The notes beneath the pieces were generated by a model that ran no database searches, was not told where the DNA came from, and was given only the letters and a program-made list of their open reading frames with translations. Positions 1 to 11,900 of a stretch of 64,000 bases of DNA are shown one piece after another; within the stretch, counting starts at the first letter, position 1; every line of letters starts with the position of its first letter. The stretch is from Gordius sp. MW1. Taxonomy: Eukaryota > Nematomorpha > Gordioida > Gordea > Gordiidae. A program made the position numbers and the translations under genes. The stretch lies in the NCBI GenBank assembly GCA_964036665.1, contig OZ038530.1, positions 22,900,001 to 22,964,000 of the forward strand, written 5' to 3'.

Positions 1-1035
1 CGCTATCCCGCTAACAGCACCAGAATGGGCTATGAGATATAAACGATCGAATGAAAGTCGAAGGGCACATACTGCAGGAGTTAATACCATCCCACTCCCT
101 AAACCCAACATGACACCCAAAGTGAAGCATAGAATCCCTAAATTGGTGGCGTAGGCTGATAATACAAACCCGGAAAATCCACCTATTCCCCCAATCGCTA
201 AAGCCTAGAAGTGTAAATATAAGTGAACTATAAATCTGATATATGTAAAACAAAGATAATACCCAAAAATATCCATATTTTTCGGATATGAATATCCCAA
301 AAGGGCCGATCAATAGTATGAGGGAGCCGGGGAGTCCAGTTAAAAGTCCGACTATAACCGCTTTTGAAGGATAGACTTTGATCAATTCGGTGTAATATAT
401 TCCGAGTGAATATGAAATCCCTAAAATAGCAGAAACAAAATAAGCAATATATATTTGGGCTTACAAAAAAGCCGTTAAATTAATAAAATTAGTTTGAATT
501 TAATAATTAACTTTATTTCAAAAATGATATTTATGTATCTAATTATCAGAAACCTTTAATATTAAAAATATATTATCCGAGTCATGGGCCTGGCCTGAAT
601 TTAAATTGGCACAGGGCGTCAGGAAGTGATTGAAGAGGGGGCAAAATGATTTCGATTTATAATTTTTTTAAATTTCTAAGGATATCTAATCAAGGTAGGA
701 GGGGGGCAGTGGTCCCCCCCCATCGTGGCCTCTAGAATCACATAGTTATTTTTAAAATATTGTTGAATATTAAACCCAAAATATACAGATAAATTTAAAT
801 AAATTTGACTTTTAATATTATAAAAACACGAACATTCACCTCCCGATAGAAAGCATCCGATAAATGTGGATATCATAACGCACCATGCCCAACCATGGTC
901 GACGTCTAATTTTAAAACAGATGATTTGGGATCAGCTGAGTTTTGGTTAACATCCTTTACATCGTAATGTTGATTCGTAGACGAATTTTTACTCAGCCAA
1001 ATACGCCTTAACAATGCCTTGAGGTAATTCTTCAT
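1..1035 (-). CDS. SLC16/monocarboxylate-transporter-like protein, 5' part (cut by window edge)
   Basis: Three exons are readable: 1035-840, 420-263 and 204 to the window edge. Exon 1 starts MKNYLKALLRR and ends in the first membrane helix. A short cytoplasmic tail of about 45 residues precedes DHGWAWCVMISTFIGCFLSG, which fits the MCT family signature [DE]G[GS]W[GA]W at the start of TM1. The exon 1 donor is GGAG|gtgaat and exon 2 resumes in phase as GISYSLGIYYTEL, the usual MCT TM1-TM2 loop. Exon 2 continues with VGLLTGLPGSLILLIGPFGIF (TM2) and ends TTTTGG|gtatta. Exon 3 gives two further helices and a CALRLSFDRLYLIAHSGAVSG stretch resembling the R.F..RR..A.G..A.G loop of MCTs. Family members are 12-TM proton-coupled or facilitative carriers of monocarboxylates or related solutes; the substrate cannot be told here. 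The intron between exons 2 and 3 is 58 bp. The remaining helices lie outside the window. Confidence 0.72.
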
Positions 1036-3480
1036 TTAACATAAACAACCGTTATGTATGGAGTATAATGAAGTAGGGCGAACTTGTCATAATTTGTTTC
1101 CTTCTCCCACCTATATTATTTTTTAAAGAAGTTTTATAATGTTTTTGAAACCTTGACTTTAGGAATTTTTAGAAAGTAATAAATCTAAAATAAAATCATT
1201 AGTTATATATGATAAAATTATTCTAAAAATATATTGCCTAAGGGGTTAACGAGTAATAGTAGATGGGGTAAAAGGGGGAAATTATTTGTTCAAGGAAGAC
1301 ACGTGATTAAATAGTGCTTAGCTAAAAATAGACAATGCATAACATTTTTCCAAAATTATATTTAATTTAAAAATTAATTTATAAAAGTCAAGAATTTATA
1401 CGTTACCAAGAGAATGTATTTTTAGTTAAAGGGAAATAAATGGCACGAATGTAAATTAGAAAAAGAATGGTAAATTTTTTGAATACCTATCCACGATTTA
1501 TCCTTCCTTAATTTCTTGTCCCTGCAAAATATTGAGGAAGTAAAGTTAGAATGTCGCATTTTAACATTTAATTGCATAAAATACAAATTGGTTGCGATTT
1601 CGTATCTAAAATCAGCAAAGTAAACAAAAATATCAGCAAATAACATCTCTTGTATTTTTCTGGATAACATATACGTTGTAAAACTATATTTTTTTAATTT
1701 GATAATGCAATGAAAAGCAAAAATTAATAATAATTTTAACCTTATAAAGTTGAAAAGGGGGAATTCTTGAATGTCTTTAACTCAAGGTTTTACAAAGTGC
1801 TGATATTATGAAAGTTTGTTACTTTTATAGGATAATTTGAATGTTATCTGAGACAAATTGTATTTTTTATGATTATAGTAAATAATCTTTGAAGAACGTT
1901 ATTTGTGTAAGGTGTAATTACCTTTTTTTGTAATTATATCTATGATTACTTTTAGTTGTTACTAAAAACCATGAGTTTCAACTAATGCATTCGGTGTTTA
2001 ATGTCATAATCTTTTCCCTAAAGAATAAAACAATTTTGTTACTAAAAGTTTAGTGGGGAAAAAGGTAATATAATACATTGCATTTATGTAATTATTTAAA
2101 TTAATTTTCAACAAATTTGACTATAAAATCGTTTGGTTTTAAATCAACCAAAACTTTATTACACTAACTGGAGTTTTAATTGCACATTTCAAATATATTG
2201 AACCCAAAAGTTTACTATATGTGAGTTGTTCGTTAAAGCTATTTGTCTCGATGTTTTAAAGATGTGATGTGTGATTCATTTAATTTTATATAAATGCCCT
2301 AACCAAGATTTAAGCGCTGGATCTCGTTTTAAATATATAACGCCTTTAGGCCCCAAAAAACGTGAGTTAAATACTTTACATTTGACCAAAATATAATCAT
2401 TATACTACTTTAATGTCATTATGAGTTTTATTTTTCTTGACCAATAGTGTGATACTATTTCCGGAAGTAGAGCGGTATTTTTTTAAAATATAATATAAAT
2501 TAACCTAAAATTAAATATACTAATTATTTTTTAATGAAACAAAAGAGTTTATTTCCAAATGATTGTGTATGATACATTAGTAATTTAATTAAACGATTCT
2601 TGACTGCATCCGAATCCTCAAAACACTTTATTTATTTCAAATGGTGACAAAAATAAGAACAGCGAATAAAACTAAACATATGCACTAAGCAAAAGGTATT
2701 AACAGGGAGTGACTTAGAAAATTAGAAAGACTAGACTTTGTGAAAATAACAACTAATATCACTTACTATAAACATTCTCTATTAATTAGAACATGTTTAC
2801 ATTATAAAATAAGCACTTTAAAAATTATTTTAAATCAATAGTAGCCCTTTACTTTTTCCTCCTATTTTTATTTGTTTAAAATCCACAACAATAATATTAG
2901 ACAAATACATATAAACCTACAAAACTAATAGAAAAAAGAGAAACTGCCTATTTCTCAACCTAAAAAAATAAAGTTTTATAGTATAGAGACCTTAAATATC
3001 AATTCACGTGTGTAGTCCGGATTAATATAATAATTATTTGATTTAAAACTAGGGGTCAGGCCAGGCTTAAGTTTAACTATTTTTATTATATATATAATTT
3101 ATATTAATTTACCAATAGCTAGTTACGTGGAGCTCAAAATGCATGAAAATTAAATAAATTTTTAGTTTCCTATAACTTTTAAATATTGAAAATCCTTTTG
3201 TGGGTAAAGTTTTCAGTTTGGCGATAAAGTTATTAGATTTAATACACTTTTGACTTCACTAATTTACTATTGTGTGAAATATAATTACTTTGAAATCTTT
3301 ATACAACGCCATTAACCTATCATTATCCTTGCAAATTGTGGAAATATTATGAATTAACAAATCATTTTTGCAAGTATGGTGAACTTTTTATAATAGCCTT
3401 GACCAATAACGTTATCATCTTCTTGCGACCATAAGTATTGAAATGACCACTAAAGCAATTAAGTAAATTGCTTATAACAT
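1036..3480. other. Intergenic AT-rich DNA, no gene recognised
   Basis: About 2.4 kb upstream of the MCT-like start codon. The only longer open frame, 82 codons on the minus strand at 1670-1422, has no recognisable domain and sits in AT-rich sequence. I see no repeat family shared with the rest of the window before about 3500. Confidence 0.5.
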
Positions 3481-3499
3481 TATACACACATATATATAG

Positions 3500-3720
3500 A
3501 TAGGCGTAGCCAGGGGAGGCATGAAGGAGCCGCTGCCCCCCCCCCCCTCTTAAAAGAAAAACTTTTAGTATTTATAATGATTATGACTGAAATGTTAGAA
3601 AATTCTATTAAGCGTAGAGCCCTGCACTCCAACCCGAGATAGTTTCGCGTTGGGCCTGGGGCCAAATTCATAGGGTATAAGCTTCACATGTAACTTGTTT
3701 TAGTCCCAGGGCCCTCCCCC
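3500..3720. mobile_element. Degraded hAT-type MITE (family A remnant)
   Basis: Contains the family A terminal motif GGCGTAGCCAGGGG near 3502, followed by the poly-C tract typical of the family. The second terminus is not clear, so the boundaries are approximate. Confidence 0.45.
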
Positions 3721-3909
3721 CCCCCCCTTTAATTCTCGTCTTGATATAATTACATTAGCAATGGAGTCTAGATTAATAAAAGGTTATAAGAAATAGTGTT
3801 GGATAAATCCTCTCAAAAAATGTGACTAAAATCGTTTGAATTACAAAAGAATTCAACCAAGAAAAGTTATAATCGAATACAAATTAAATGAATCTTGTTA
3901 TTTTAATAC

Positions 3910-4480
3910 TGGACATGAATGGCTTGAGGTTTTTCCTAGCAAGTTCTCCAATAGCTATATAATATCCAACCATACTTGAATCTTCAGATCCTTCCCTTGA
4001 AAGTCGAATGCGTCCTGACCGTTCCTCACTTGTTCCATGAGAAAACGGTCTCTTTTAAAAATGGGATTCTACATGCATTGACTTATTTGCTCCCTCTAAT
4101 CTTAATTATGACCCCATGGCCCTCGCTAAAGAACGCAAGCTCCAAAAATACAAGGCCCTCTTGGACTCTAGTATTTTTATCTAGTTTCCTCCTATTCAAG
4201 ATTCTATAGAAAAATGGCGTTGGCTTTTTTCAAAGAAATAGGATGGCGATTCCCTCCCTCTAAATATCCTCCCGCATTTTTATTGAAACAATCAAAAGCA
4301 ATTTTAATAGTAAAATTTAATTTCAAATTTTTTTTACATTCTTGGTCTCTACTAAAAGAGATAGATGAAAACATATTAATTTAATGTTTTTAATATTATT
4401 ATTATTATATAATTTTAGTATTTAATATTATGTTGAGATATATATCCATAAACTAGCTTTAGATTTAAAAAAATTTTAAT
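3910..4480 (+). mobile_element. LINE 3' fragment (clade 1, same family as 58595-60600)
   Basis: Translates in pieces to the C-terminal region of the LINE at 58595-60600: a GHEWLEVFPSKF-like start, then LTYLLPL and [18 protein letters not shown] closely related copy lies at 22730-23325, and both end with the same tail (ATAAACTA, then an A-rich stretch). The fragment is 5'-truncated and carries frame breaks. It is non-autonomous debris, not a host gene. Confidence 0.75.
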
Positions 4481-4529
4481 ACTGAAACGAAACATATTTC
4501 AATTTATAATTTGAAACCTTTATATATAC

Positions 4530-4690
4530 ACATGGGCGTACCCCCCCCCCCCCCCCCCAACAAAATTATGCCAATTTAAAAACTTTGGAAATTTAAAAAT
4601 TTTATGTTTTGCCCCCCTCTTATTGAACTTTTAAACGTTTTGCCCCCCCCCCCCCCCTAATCCAAAACCTATATCATGATTTTTTTACTT
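4530..4690. mobile_element. Family A MITE remnant with long poly-C runs
   Basis: Begins CATGGGCGTA and then holds two poly-C runs separated by the family's AT-rich core (about 4542-4660). The closing terminus is missing or altered. Confidence 0.45.
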
Positions 4691-5129
4691 TCCCAATAGT
4701 TTTAATAAGGATGTGTATTAGGAGGGGCTTAAACACATTCTTGTTGTGGCTCAAATTTTAATTGCACAGACTCATGTTTTCTAATTGATGAAGAATAATG
4801 GATAGAAACATAAGTGATACTCATTCTTAACACAAATTTTTATTGGTATTACCAAGTTTATTAATTAGCAAAGACATTTGTTATTATAACATTGACACAA
4901 ACAAAAATGTCTCATTATGGGTTGTAAAGTTTATTTTCTACAATTTTTGCAACGTAAGTAAAATTTGTGAGACACAATTTTAATTTTTTAGGACTAAAAA
5001 ATGATTTTATTATGCGACTCTAAAACAATGAAATCAACATGTATCCCAAACATAAACTTTAGTATTAGTTTTGAGAAATTTCCAAGGAGCTGAACTTCTA
5101 ATATTTGACCGCTTGTTCTTTACTTACTT

Positions 5130-5900
5130 CTTCTTCTTTATTGTGTATTTGATCCATAGTGGTCCTATTGATCAATTTTTTCCATTTGATCAAGTAAAGG
5201 CATGTCCGAATCTTTGTTCTTATTCAACATAACTTATTCCATTTACCCCTTTTACGTTATACTGTCATATTCCCCAGCTCTTTCGGATCCAATATATCTC
5301 GATCTACATCGACCGCATCCTTTCTTAGAATAGGTACGTTCATTATGTCCGACATAGTTGAAAACTCATTATTGCCCTGAGGTAGGGTGTACCCGAAGCT
5401 ACAACGTATCAATCTCATTACCGTGGCTTGAATGAAGATTTATAGAATTAAACACCTATGTTTCGCTTCTATATAGTAAAACCGGTCTAATGCTGAATTT
5501 GTAAGCTTTGCTTTTAAGCCATAATGGCATCTTCTTGCCGCACCTTACAAAATGTAATTCGCCATTTACGTCATATTTTTTAATTCCATCCTTTGTTTTA
5601 CATCGCACAACCTCCCTCTTGATGTAGGACCGAGGTTTGTAGGCCTGTATATTTCTTTGGGTACTTTAATAGGTCATCGGGTGCCTGTGACGTTCATCTC
5701 AATTATACTGTTTGCCGATTATTGACTTTGGGACCATATCCAGCAGATAACACTTTCGACTTTGTCTCCTCACATAGTAATCATAGGCATATGACAACCA
5801 CAAGGAGATGGTTTCACAGATAGACAAATTGCTTCTGTTTTATATAAGTTATATACGAGAACAAATTTTTGAATGACAATGCTTATTATACTCCAAAAGT
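5130..5900 (-). mobile_element. RTE-like LINE fragment (minus strand)
   Basis: Minus-strand translation gives [20 protein letters not shown] followed by a SET-like motif. This matches the plus-strand fragment at 33345-33850 ([20 protein letters not shown], then LYGSETWAL). The block is typical of the region downstream of the reverse transcriptase in RTE-type LINEs. Several stops and frame changes show it is dead. Confidence 0.65.
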
Positions 5901-6199
5901 ATTTTAAGGGAAAGTATGGGAAATTGTAAGAAATATATAAATGAAATGCCTCTTCTTCCTCTTTCCATTTAAGCTAAGCGTTAGAATGGCTGTCATCTAT
6001 TTGCGCAGATAACTATTAAAATTGAGCATGATTAAACCTGAGAGACAAATTATAAAAGTATCATAATATTTCACTAATCAATTAAATAAAGAACTTTGTA
6101 TCAATTCAAAAAAATGCGTGTCTTAAATCTGAACGGCCTTTTATAAATTGGTGTTTATTTGTCATTATGTGTGATTTCCATTTATTAGTACGTTATTCA

Positions 6200-8010
6200 A
6201 TTTTAAATTATCGGATATCAAAGATACGACTTTCTCTTCTATGACTGTTTAGTACCTAGGCTGGTGGTCAGTCTTTTCTACATTAATTTCCAATTATCTC
6301 TATGTTTAAATAAATCTTTATTTATCTTGTGGATTTTCATATCGTGCTTTATTTTTGGATTCAAAGTAAGCTCAGGTTTTTCTCTTTTTAGTTTTCCTGT
6401 GGGTTATCTTATCATTTTCCTTCTGACATAGCTATCATCCTTTCTCTCTACATGTTCATATTAGAAACCTGCAAGGATCCATTTTAAAGACGTCTCCCCT
6501 CCCGTACACGTTTTAAAAACTTTTAGGTTCGCCGAGCCCGCCCGTAACATTTTCTATGTACTTCAGACCCGTCCGTACCCGTTTAGAACAGGGTCCGTTC
6601 GCCCCTTAGCAAGTTAGGCCCCGCTCATTAAGAACTTCAAAAAATATGCAACATTCTATGCGATTTGACAGATATTATTAATCGAATATCCCGAGGAAAT
6701 ATATGGGTGGGTTTTTAAGGGTTTCACTATAATACACACCTTGATCCGTGAAAATATTAGAAAAACTTATGATTTATTAATGATTCGAACGTTGTGAATG
6801 GTCCAGCATCACATTTTTAATTTTAGACCAAAATTTTTCATACAAAAATGGTGTTGTAAAAATATAATTAGAAGGTTATGATTTATAAATTCGAATGAAT
6901 GCATAACATTAAAGATCTTTGTGTAATTAGATATGCAGCAGATGTCCAAAATTGCGCACACAGTCATTTCTAAGTGTAATCTAAATCTCTGGAAATTGGC
7001 AAAAGTCAATATAACCCCTAAAATACTAAATTTAATTAATTAACCTTTTACACATTATGTTTAAATTGCATTTTAAAATATATTACAATTTGTTTAATTA
7101 ATTTAATAAAGAACCTACTTTAATAAGTTATGTAAAAATGTGGTCATTTAATATAAAATAAAATATTTTAAATTTATTAATATAGCATGAAATGCAAAAT
7201 GAATGAACGACGTAAGAATATTTCAATCGTGTCATGATTAAATAAATATAAACACCATTTCTATTTTTATTAAAGGTTTAAGGTCATCTCATGATAAATT
7301 TTGTTTTAAATATTGAAAATTAATTTAAAAAGATTAAAAAGGTTTTAATAGCCCCTTTGCCGTGGGTTTTTTAATCTAAATACCTGAACTGTTTACAGAA
7401 TTTTAGACCCCTTAGCCCTTATGAAACTTTCTTGGCAGCCCCCACCCGAGCCGGTTGATGACATTTTGGCCTGCCCGAGCCCGGCCAGTTAAAATTTTTA
7501 TTTTCAAAGCCCGTCCGTATTCGCCCGCGAGCTGAGCCTGTCATGCATATTTCTAGGCCATACCATCTTAGTATGTTTAATACCAGCTTTATCATCATAA
7601 ATTATGTACCCATATTTCTTCATTGCGTTCATGTTCTTTTTCGCTTATTCTAAACATCCATTAATCTCATCTCCATGGATGGCAGGTGTTACTCTTCCCT
7701 CTTACGCAGAGCTCCTAATTCCCAACTATACAGCGCTGTTGGCAGTATGATAGACCTATACAGTAAATTTTAAAACCTGTTGATATTATCAGACAAAACG
7801 CCTGTCTAATTTCTCCATTTAAGCTATCCAACATTTATCCTTACTTAAATTTCTTTATCCACGATCCGCTTGAAGTGTGATTCCAGATGTTTAAAGGACT
7901 ACACACTTTTAGTTCCCATTCTAATAATGCACATTGCGGATTTTTTATGATTTAAACTTTGTCTTCATGTATTCTGTTTTGATCTGCTCTAAAAACATTT
8001 TCTGCCCATC
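6200..8010 (-). mobile_element. RTE-like LINE fragment interrupted by another element
   Basis: Minus strand from 8010 down: FKHLGSHFKRIVDKEI, then ALYSWELGALRKREE, then LRWYG at about 7557. Reading resumes below 6459 as EHVERKDDSYVRRKM. Together these are the usual LRWYGHV.R.D..YV order of RTE-type LINE 3' ends, interrupted by a separate repeat (6459-7556). The copy is degraded, with stops. Confidence 0.6.
6459..7556. mobile_element. Non-autonomous DNA element with CCCG-rich ends inserted in a LINE
   Basis: About 1.1 kb with imperfect inverted ends (TAGAAACCTGCAAGG on the left; the complement of TAGAAATATGCATGACAGG on the right). Inside each end is a GC-rich block of CCCGNCCGT/GCCCGAGCCC repeats (6505-6600 and 7430-7530). 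Its borders coincide with the break in an RTE-like LINE. Related CCCG-rich blocks occur at 27365-27500, 38510-38610, 46880-47410 and 54920-55160. There is no coding capacity; hAT affiliation is a guess. Confidence 0.5.
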
Positions 8011-8086
8011 GATTTAATAATTGCCAATTCATGTTCACTCTTGGCACAGAGGACTAATTGTCGGCAAAGATTTTATTGCCAAGGTA

Positions 8087-8283
8087 CATGGGCGTAGCCA
8101 GGGGGGGGGGAGGCAGGGGGGGGGGGAAGCGACCGTCTCTATGACAAAAAAAGAATTTTCAATGCAAAAACCCTTTAAAATTAAAGAAATTTCTGTTTTG
8201 CCCCCCCCCCCACCTTAATTAAACTTTTAAACGTTTCGCCCCCCCCCCTCCTCCCTCTTATCCAAAACCTGGCTACGCCCATG
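8087..8283. mobile_element. hAT-type MITE, family A
   Basis: Terminal inverted repeats CATGGGCGTAGCCAGG / CCTGGCTACGCCCATG surround a core with G and C homopolymer runs and the family's AT-rich centre. The flanks CCAAGGTA / CCAATGGA are only weakly alike. Confidence 0.75.
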
Positions 8284-8318
8284 CCAATGGAGCTTCTTAA
8301 TCAAAACCTTTGTAATAC

Positions 8319-8497
8319 CATGGGCGTAGCCAGGTTTTGGATTAGGGGGGGGGCAAAACTCTTAAAAATTAGGGTAGAGGGGGCAAAACATAAAATTTTT
8401 GGATTTTTTCAAGTTTATGGATTGATATTTTTCTCGTAATTTAGGAGAGGGGGGCAGCCCCCCCCCCCTGCCCCTCTTCCCTGGCTACGCCCACATA
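8319..8497. mobile_element. hAT-type MITE, family A, perfect 8-bp target duplication
   Basis: TIRs CATGGGCGTAGCCAGG and CCTGGCTACGCCCACAT. The element is bracketed by the direct repeat TGTAATAC at 8311-8318 and 8498-8505. An 8-bp duplication is the hAT superfamily hallmark. No open frame. Confidence 0.85.
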
Positions 8498-8857
8498 TGT
8501 AATACTATTCATTATCATTATGAAAAAAGGCCTATGAGTTGAATCTTGATCAATTCCATCCTTTCAATTCCTGACCGTATTTCTAATGAAAGTTATATAT
8601 TTCTTGTACATATCTCTTATGGTTCTGACATTCGACTATAAAACTGAAAATGAAAAGCGCTCTTCCCATTAATTAAACACTGTATTTACTTTAATGTCGC
8701 CTTTTAACTTAATACAAAATAGAGTGTTCATTCAATGTTATTTTATTATAAATTGTAAGTTAGAGTCTTGTAATATTTATTTTATTTTTGATACTTTATT
8801 ATAATATTTGCTATATTTGTATGTATTTATGTTTTTAGAGGAGTTAAAATTTAGAAC

Positions 8858-8863
8858 GACGTG
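8858..8863 (+). promoter_or_regulatory. ACGTG-core motif, possible UPR element of HSP90B1
   Basis: CGACGTGC about 30 bp upstream of the TATA box contains the ACGTG core bound by XBP1/ATF6-type bZIP factors in GRP94 promoters of other animals. A full CCAAT-N9-CCACG ERSE is not seen. Inference from a six-base match. Confidence 0.3.
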
Positions 8864-8890
8864 CTTTTTAAGAATAGGTTCACTTCGCTG

Positions 8891-8898
8891 TATATAAA
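8891..8898 (+). promoter_or_regulatory. TATA box of HSP90B1
   Basis: TATATAAA lies 51 bp upstream of the HSP90B1 start codon (8942), so the 5' UTR would be about 20 nt. Confidence 0.55.
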
Positions 8899-8941
8899 CT
8901 TTTCTATTTGAACTCTCACATTGTTGTTAAATCAAATAAAA

Positions 8942-11900
8942 ATGCTGAAATTGGTGTTGTGCTTCATCATTTTCATTGCTTTTCAAGGTAAAAAATAATT
9001 ATACGCTTTGTAATATCTGTACTTAAAATATATATTTAAATTGGTTAATAGGTTGTGTTAAATGTGAAAGCGAAATTCATGAATCCCCCACGATTGTTGA
9101 AGATTTGGGAAAGAGTAGGGAAGCATCTAGAACTGACGAAGAACTTGTTAAAAGGTAAAATTTAATTCATTTTTCTCAATAAAGTTTTAAAGGGAAGAAG
9201 AAAGAATTAAGTTAGATGGCTTAAGTGTCGATGAGATTAAAGCACTCAAAGATAAAGCTGAAAAACATCATTACCAAGCTGATGTTAATCGACTAATGAA
9301 ATTAATCATCAATTCACTATATCAAAACAAAGAAGTACTCATTTTTAATAATATGTTAAATTAACTTTTTAGATATTTTTGCGAGAATTGATATCCAATG
9401 CCTCTGATGCACTTGACAAAATTAGATTGCTTAGTTTAACTGATACAGCAGCTTTGGGAGATTTCAATGTCATGGATATCAAAATTAAGGTTTGCATTAT
9501 GCCTTTGTTACTTATTTTAATGTTAATAGGCAGACAAGGAAAATAATATTCTTCAAATTACTGATACTGGTATAGGAATGACAAGAAAAGATCTTCTAGA
9601 AAATTTAGGTAATATCATATATTAAGTTTTGGATTATTGATAAATTGATATATGTATGTATTCTTTGAAATTAATTGTTTTGTAAATTTTTTTAATGCCA
9701 ATTTGTAGGCTGTGTTGTGTGAGTTAATACAATTATATATTATGTTATATAAAGACCACAGCCAGTTTAAAATAATTTTTACCTACCATTTGTCTAATTA
9801 ACCCATAATTTTTAGTAATGGTTAGGACATTTTGATGACCTACTTGAACTCACACTATAAAGATCAATAAACATTAATTAGTTTAATGTATTTATGTTTT
9901 GGATTTTGATGTTATTATTGCAAATACAATTTGCTATTAATTCCTTCAAATTTAATTTAGCTATGTTAATTTTCTTTAAATAAGTGTAAAATTAGAATTA
10001 TTTTTATTTATGGATTGTAATTATTATGCAATGTTAAAACATAATATTATATGATTATTTTAGGTGAATCCTTATTATACTTTGCACTCAGTTGTCCTCT
10101 ATTTTTTAATTAATATTAGTAACATGTGAAAGGGGTTTAAGAATTTTTATTGGTTATTACTAATTTGATCATTTTTATGAGATAAACTATCATTACTCTG
10201 AGTACATAAATCCATAATCAATCTTAAAAAATTACTTTTTTTTGTCAATTCTGTAAAAATACTGTTTATAGGAATAATATTACATGAACAACTTTTATAT
10301 TTATTATCATAATTATTTCTAATTTTTACTAACTTTTCAATTACCTTTTGGGCAAATTTAATTTTATATCTTTGCTAATAAATAATAATTTTTATTGAAT
10401 TTTATATCTTGTTGTTTAACTTTTTTAACACTTTTTGTCGCTGCAAATGCCTTAAGCCGTTTTCACCAGGGAAGAATTTGGGGGTTGTTCTAATAATTTA
10501 TAAAGCCACAATATGTCTATTAAAATCTAAATATTACGCATACAATTTTCAACTTTTTTAACTTACATTAAATTTAACCTAATTAATAAAGAGCAAAATT
10601 TCGAATAAATTGCCAAATATAATTTTGGTCATTTTCCACTTTACTCCTCGCAGGAACGTTGGCCAAATCTGGCACGAGCGAATTCATGAAGGAGATGGCC
10701 AAGGGCGAACGACAGGCCAGCGACTTGATTGGTCAATTCGGGGTCGGTTTCTATTCCACTTTCCTCGTGGCAGACCGGGTCGTGGTGGTTTCCAAACACA
10801 ATGACGACGCCCAATACATTTGGGAATCTGATGCCGAGAATTTCAGCATCGTGAAAGATCCCAGGGGCAATACCCTCACCCGTGGAACTCAAATTAGGTG
10901 ATTTGCATTGATGTGCATGGGCGTAGGCAGGGGGTCCCTCCCCCTAAATGCCGAAAAAAATGTTTTTTCAATGCAAAAACTCTTAAAAATTAAAAAGGAT
11001 GTTTTGCCCCTCCCTTTTAAACTTTTGCCGCTCCCCCGCCCCTAATCCAAAACCTGGCTACTCCCGTGGATGTGCACAAAGTAGTATATATAGCCGTAGA
11101 CTAAATTTTCCACCATTTTAATGATAACATGGTAAAGTAGTAGTGATTATATAGATATTAGTGATTATCGTAAGCTAAATAATCTTAAAAAGGTAATAAT
11201 AATATTGAATTTGGTAGATGTCCGAAATAGCATTTTAAAATAAATAATATTTACACGGTAAATAAGCATTAAAAATGTAAAAGCTGTGTTGAAAGTTTGT
11301 TTTATAATATAGCGCCATCTATATTTTGAATAATATTCATTTATTGAGTGCGTTCAAATTTATAAACTAGTGAGGAAGGTAAATTGACTGTTATAGGGCA
11401 AAATGACATGATTGAAATACACCAGTTGTAGTTTTCAAAATGGAAGAAAATTTGATACATAACACATATTTATATGGCATGAGCAGTCTATCTAGTCAAT
11501 GTATATATATTGTTAGTTTTTATATTCAATATAAATCTTTAAAAAGATTGAAAATAGACACTTAACAGTTATGTTTTGTTTTTATTTTGAATTTAGTACT
11601 CCTTTGAATTGATGATAATTTGCCTTTTTTGGTTTTCTGTGTGAAATTAGCTTGCACCTAAAAGAAGAAGCTTTGGACTTTTTGGAAGAGAATACGCTGA
11701 AGGCTTTGATCAAGAAGTACAGCCAATTCATCAACTTCAACATTTACTTGTGGGAAAAGTCGGTGAGTTTACACTACTTATCATTTATACTCTTTGTCCT
11801 TACTCCCAATTTTGCTCCCCCGTGCAATGAATAATTTTAATTGGCAACCTTTATGAAATATGCGATTCTAATTTCTAATTGTGGCTTTATGGCCAAATTT

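Noticed and set aside
1422-1670. 82-codon minus-strand frame upstream of the MCT-like gene
   Set aside because: No domain, no clear splice partner and AT-driven composition. Not enough to call.
10641-10892. Minus-strand 83-codon frame, and plus-strand alternative frame at 10610-10804
   Set aside because: Both are shadows of HSP90B1 exon 6, whose frame matches GRP94 residue by residue.
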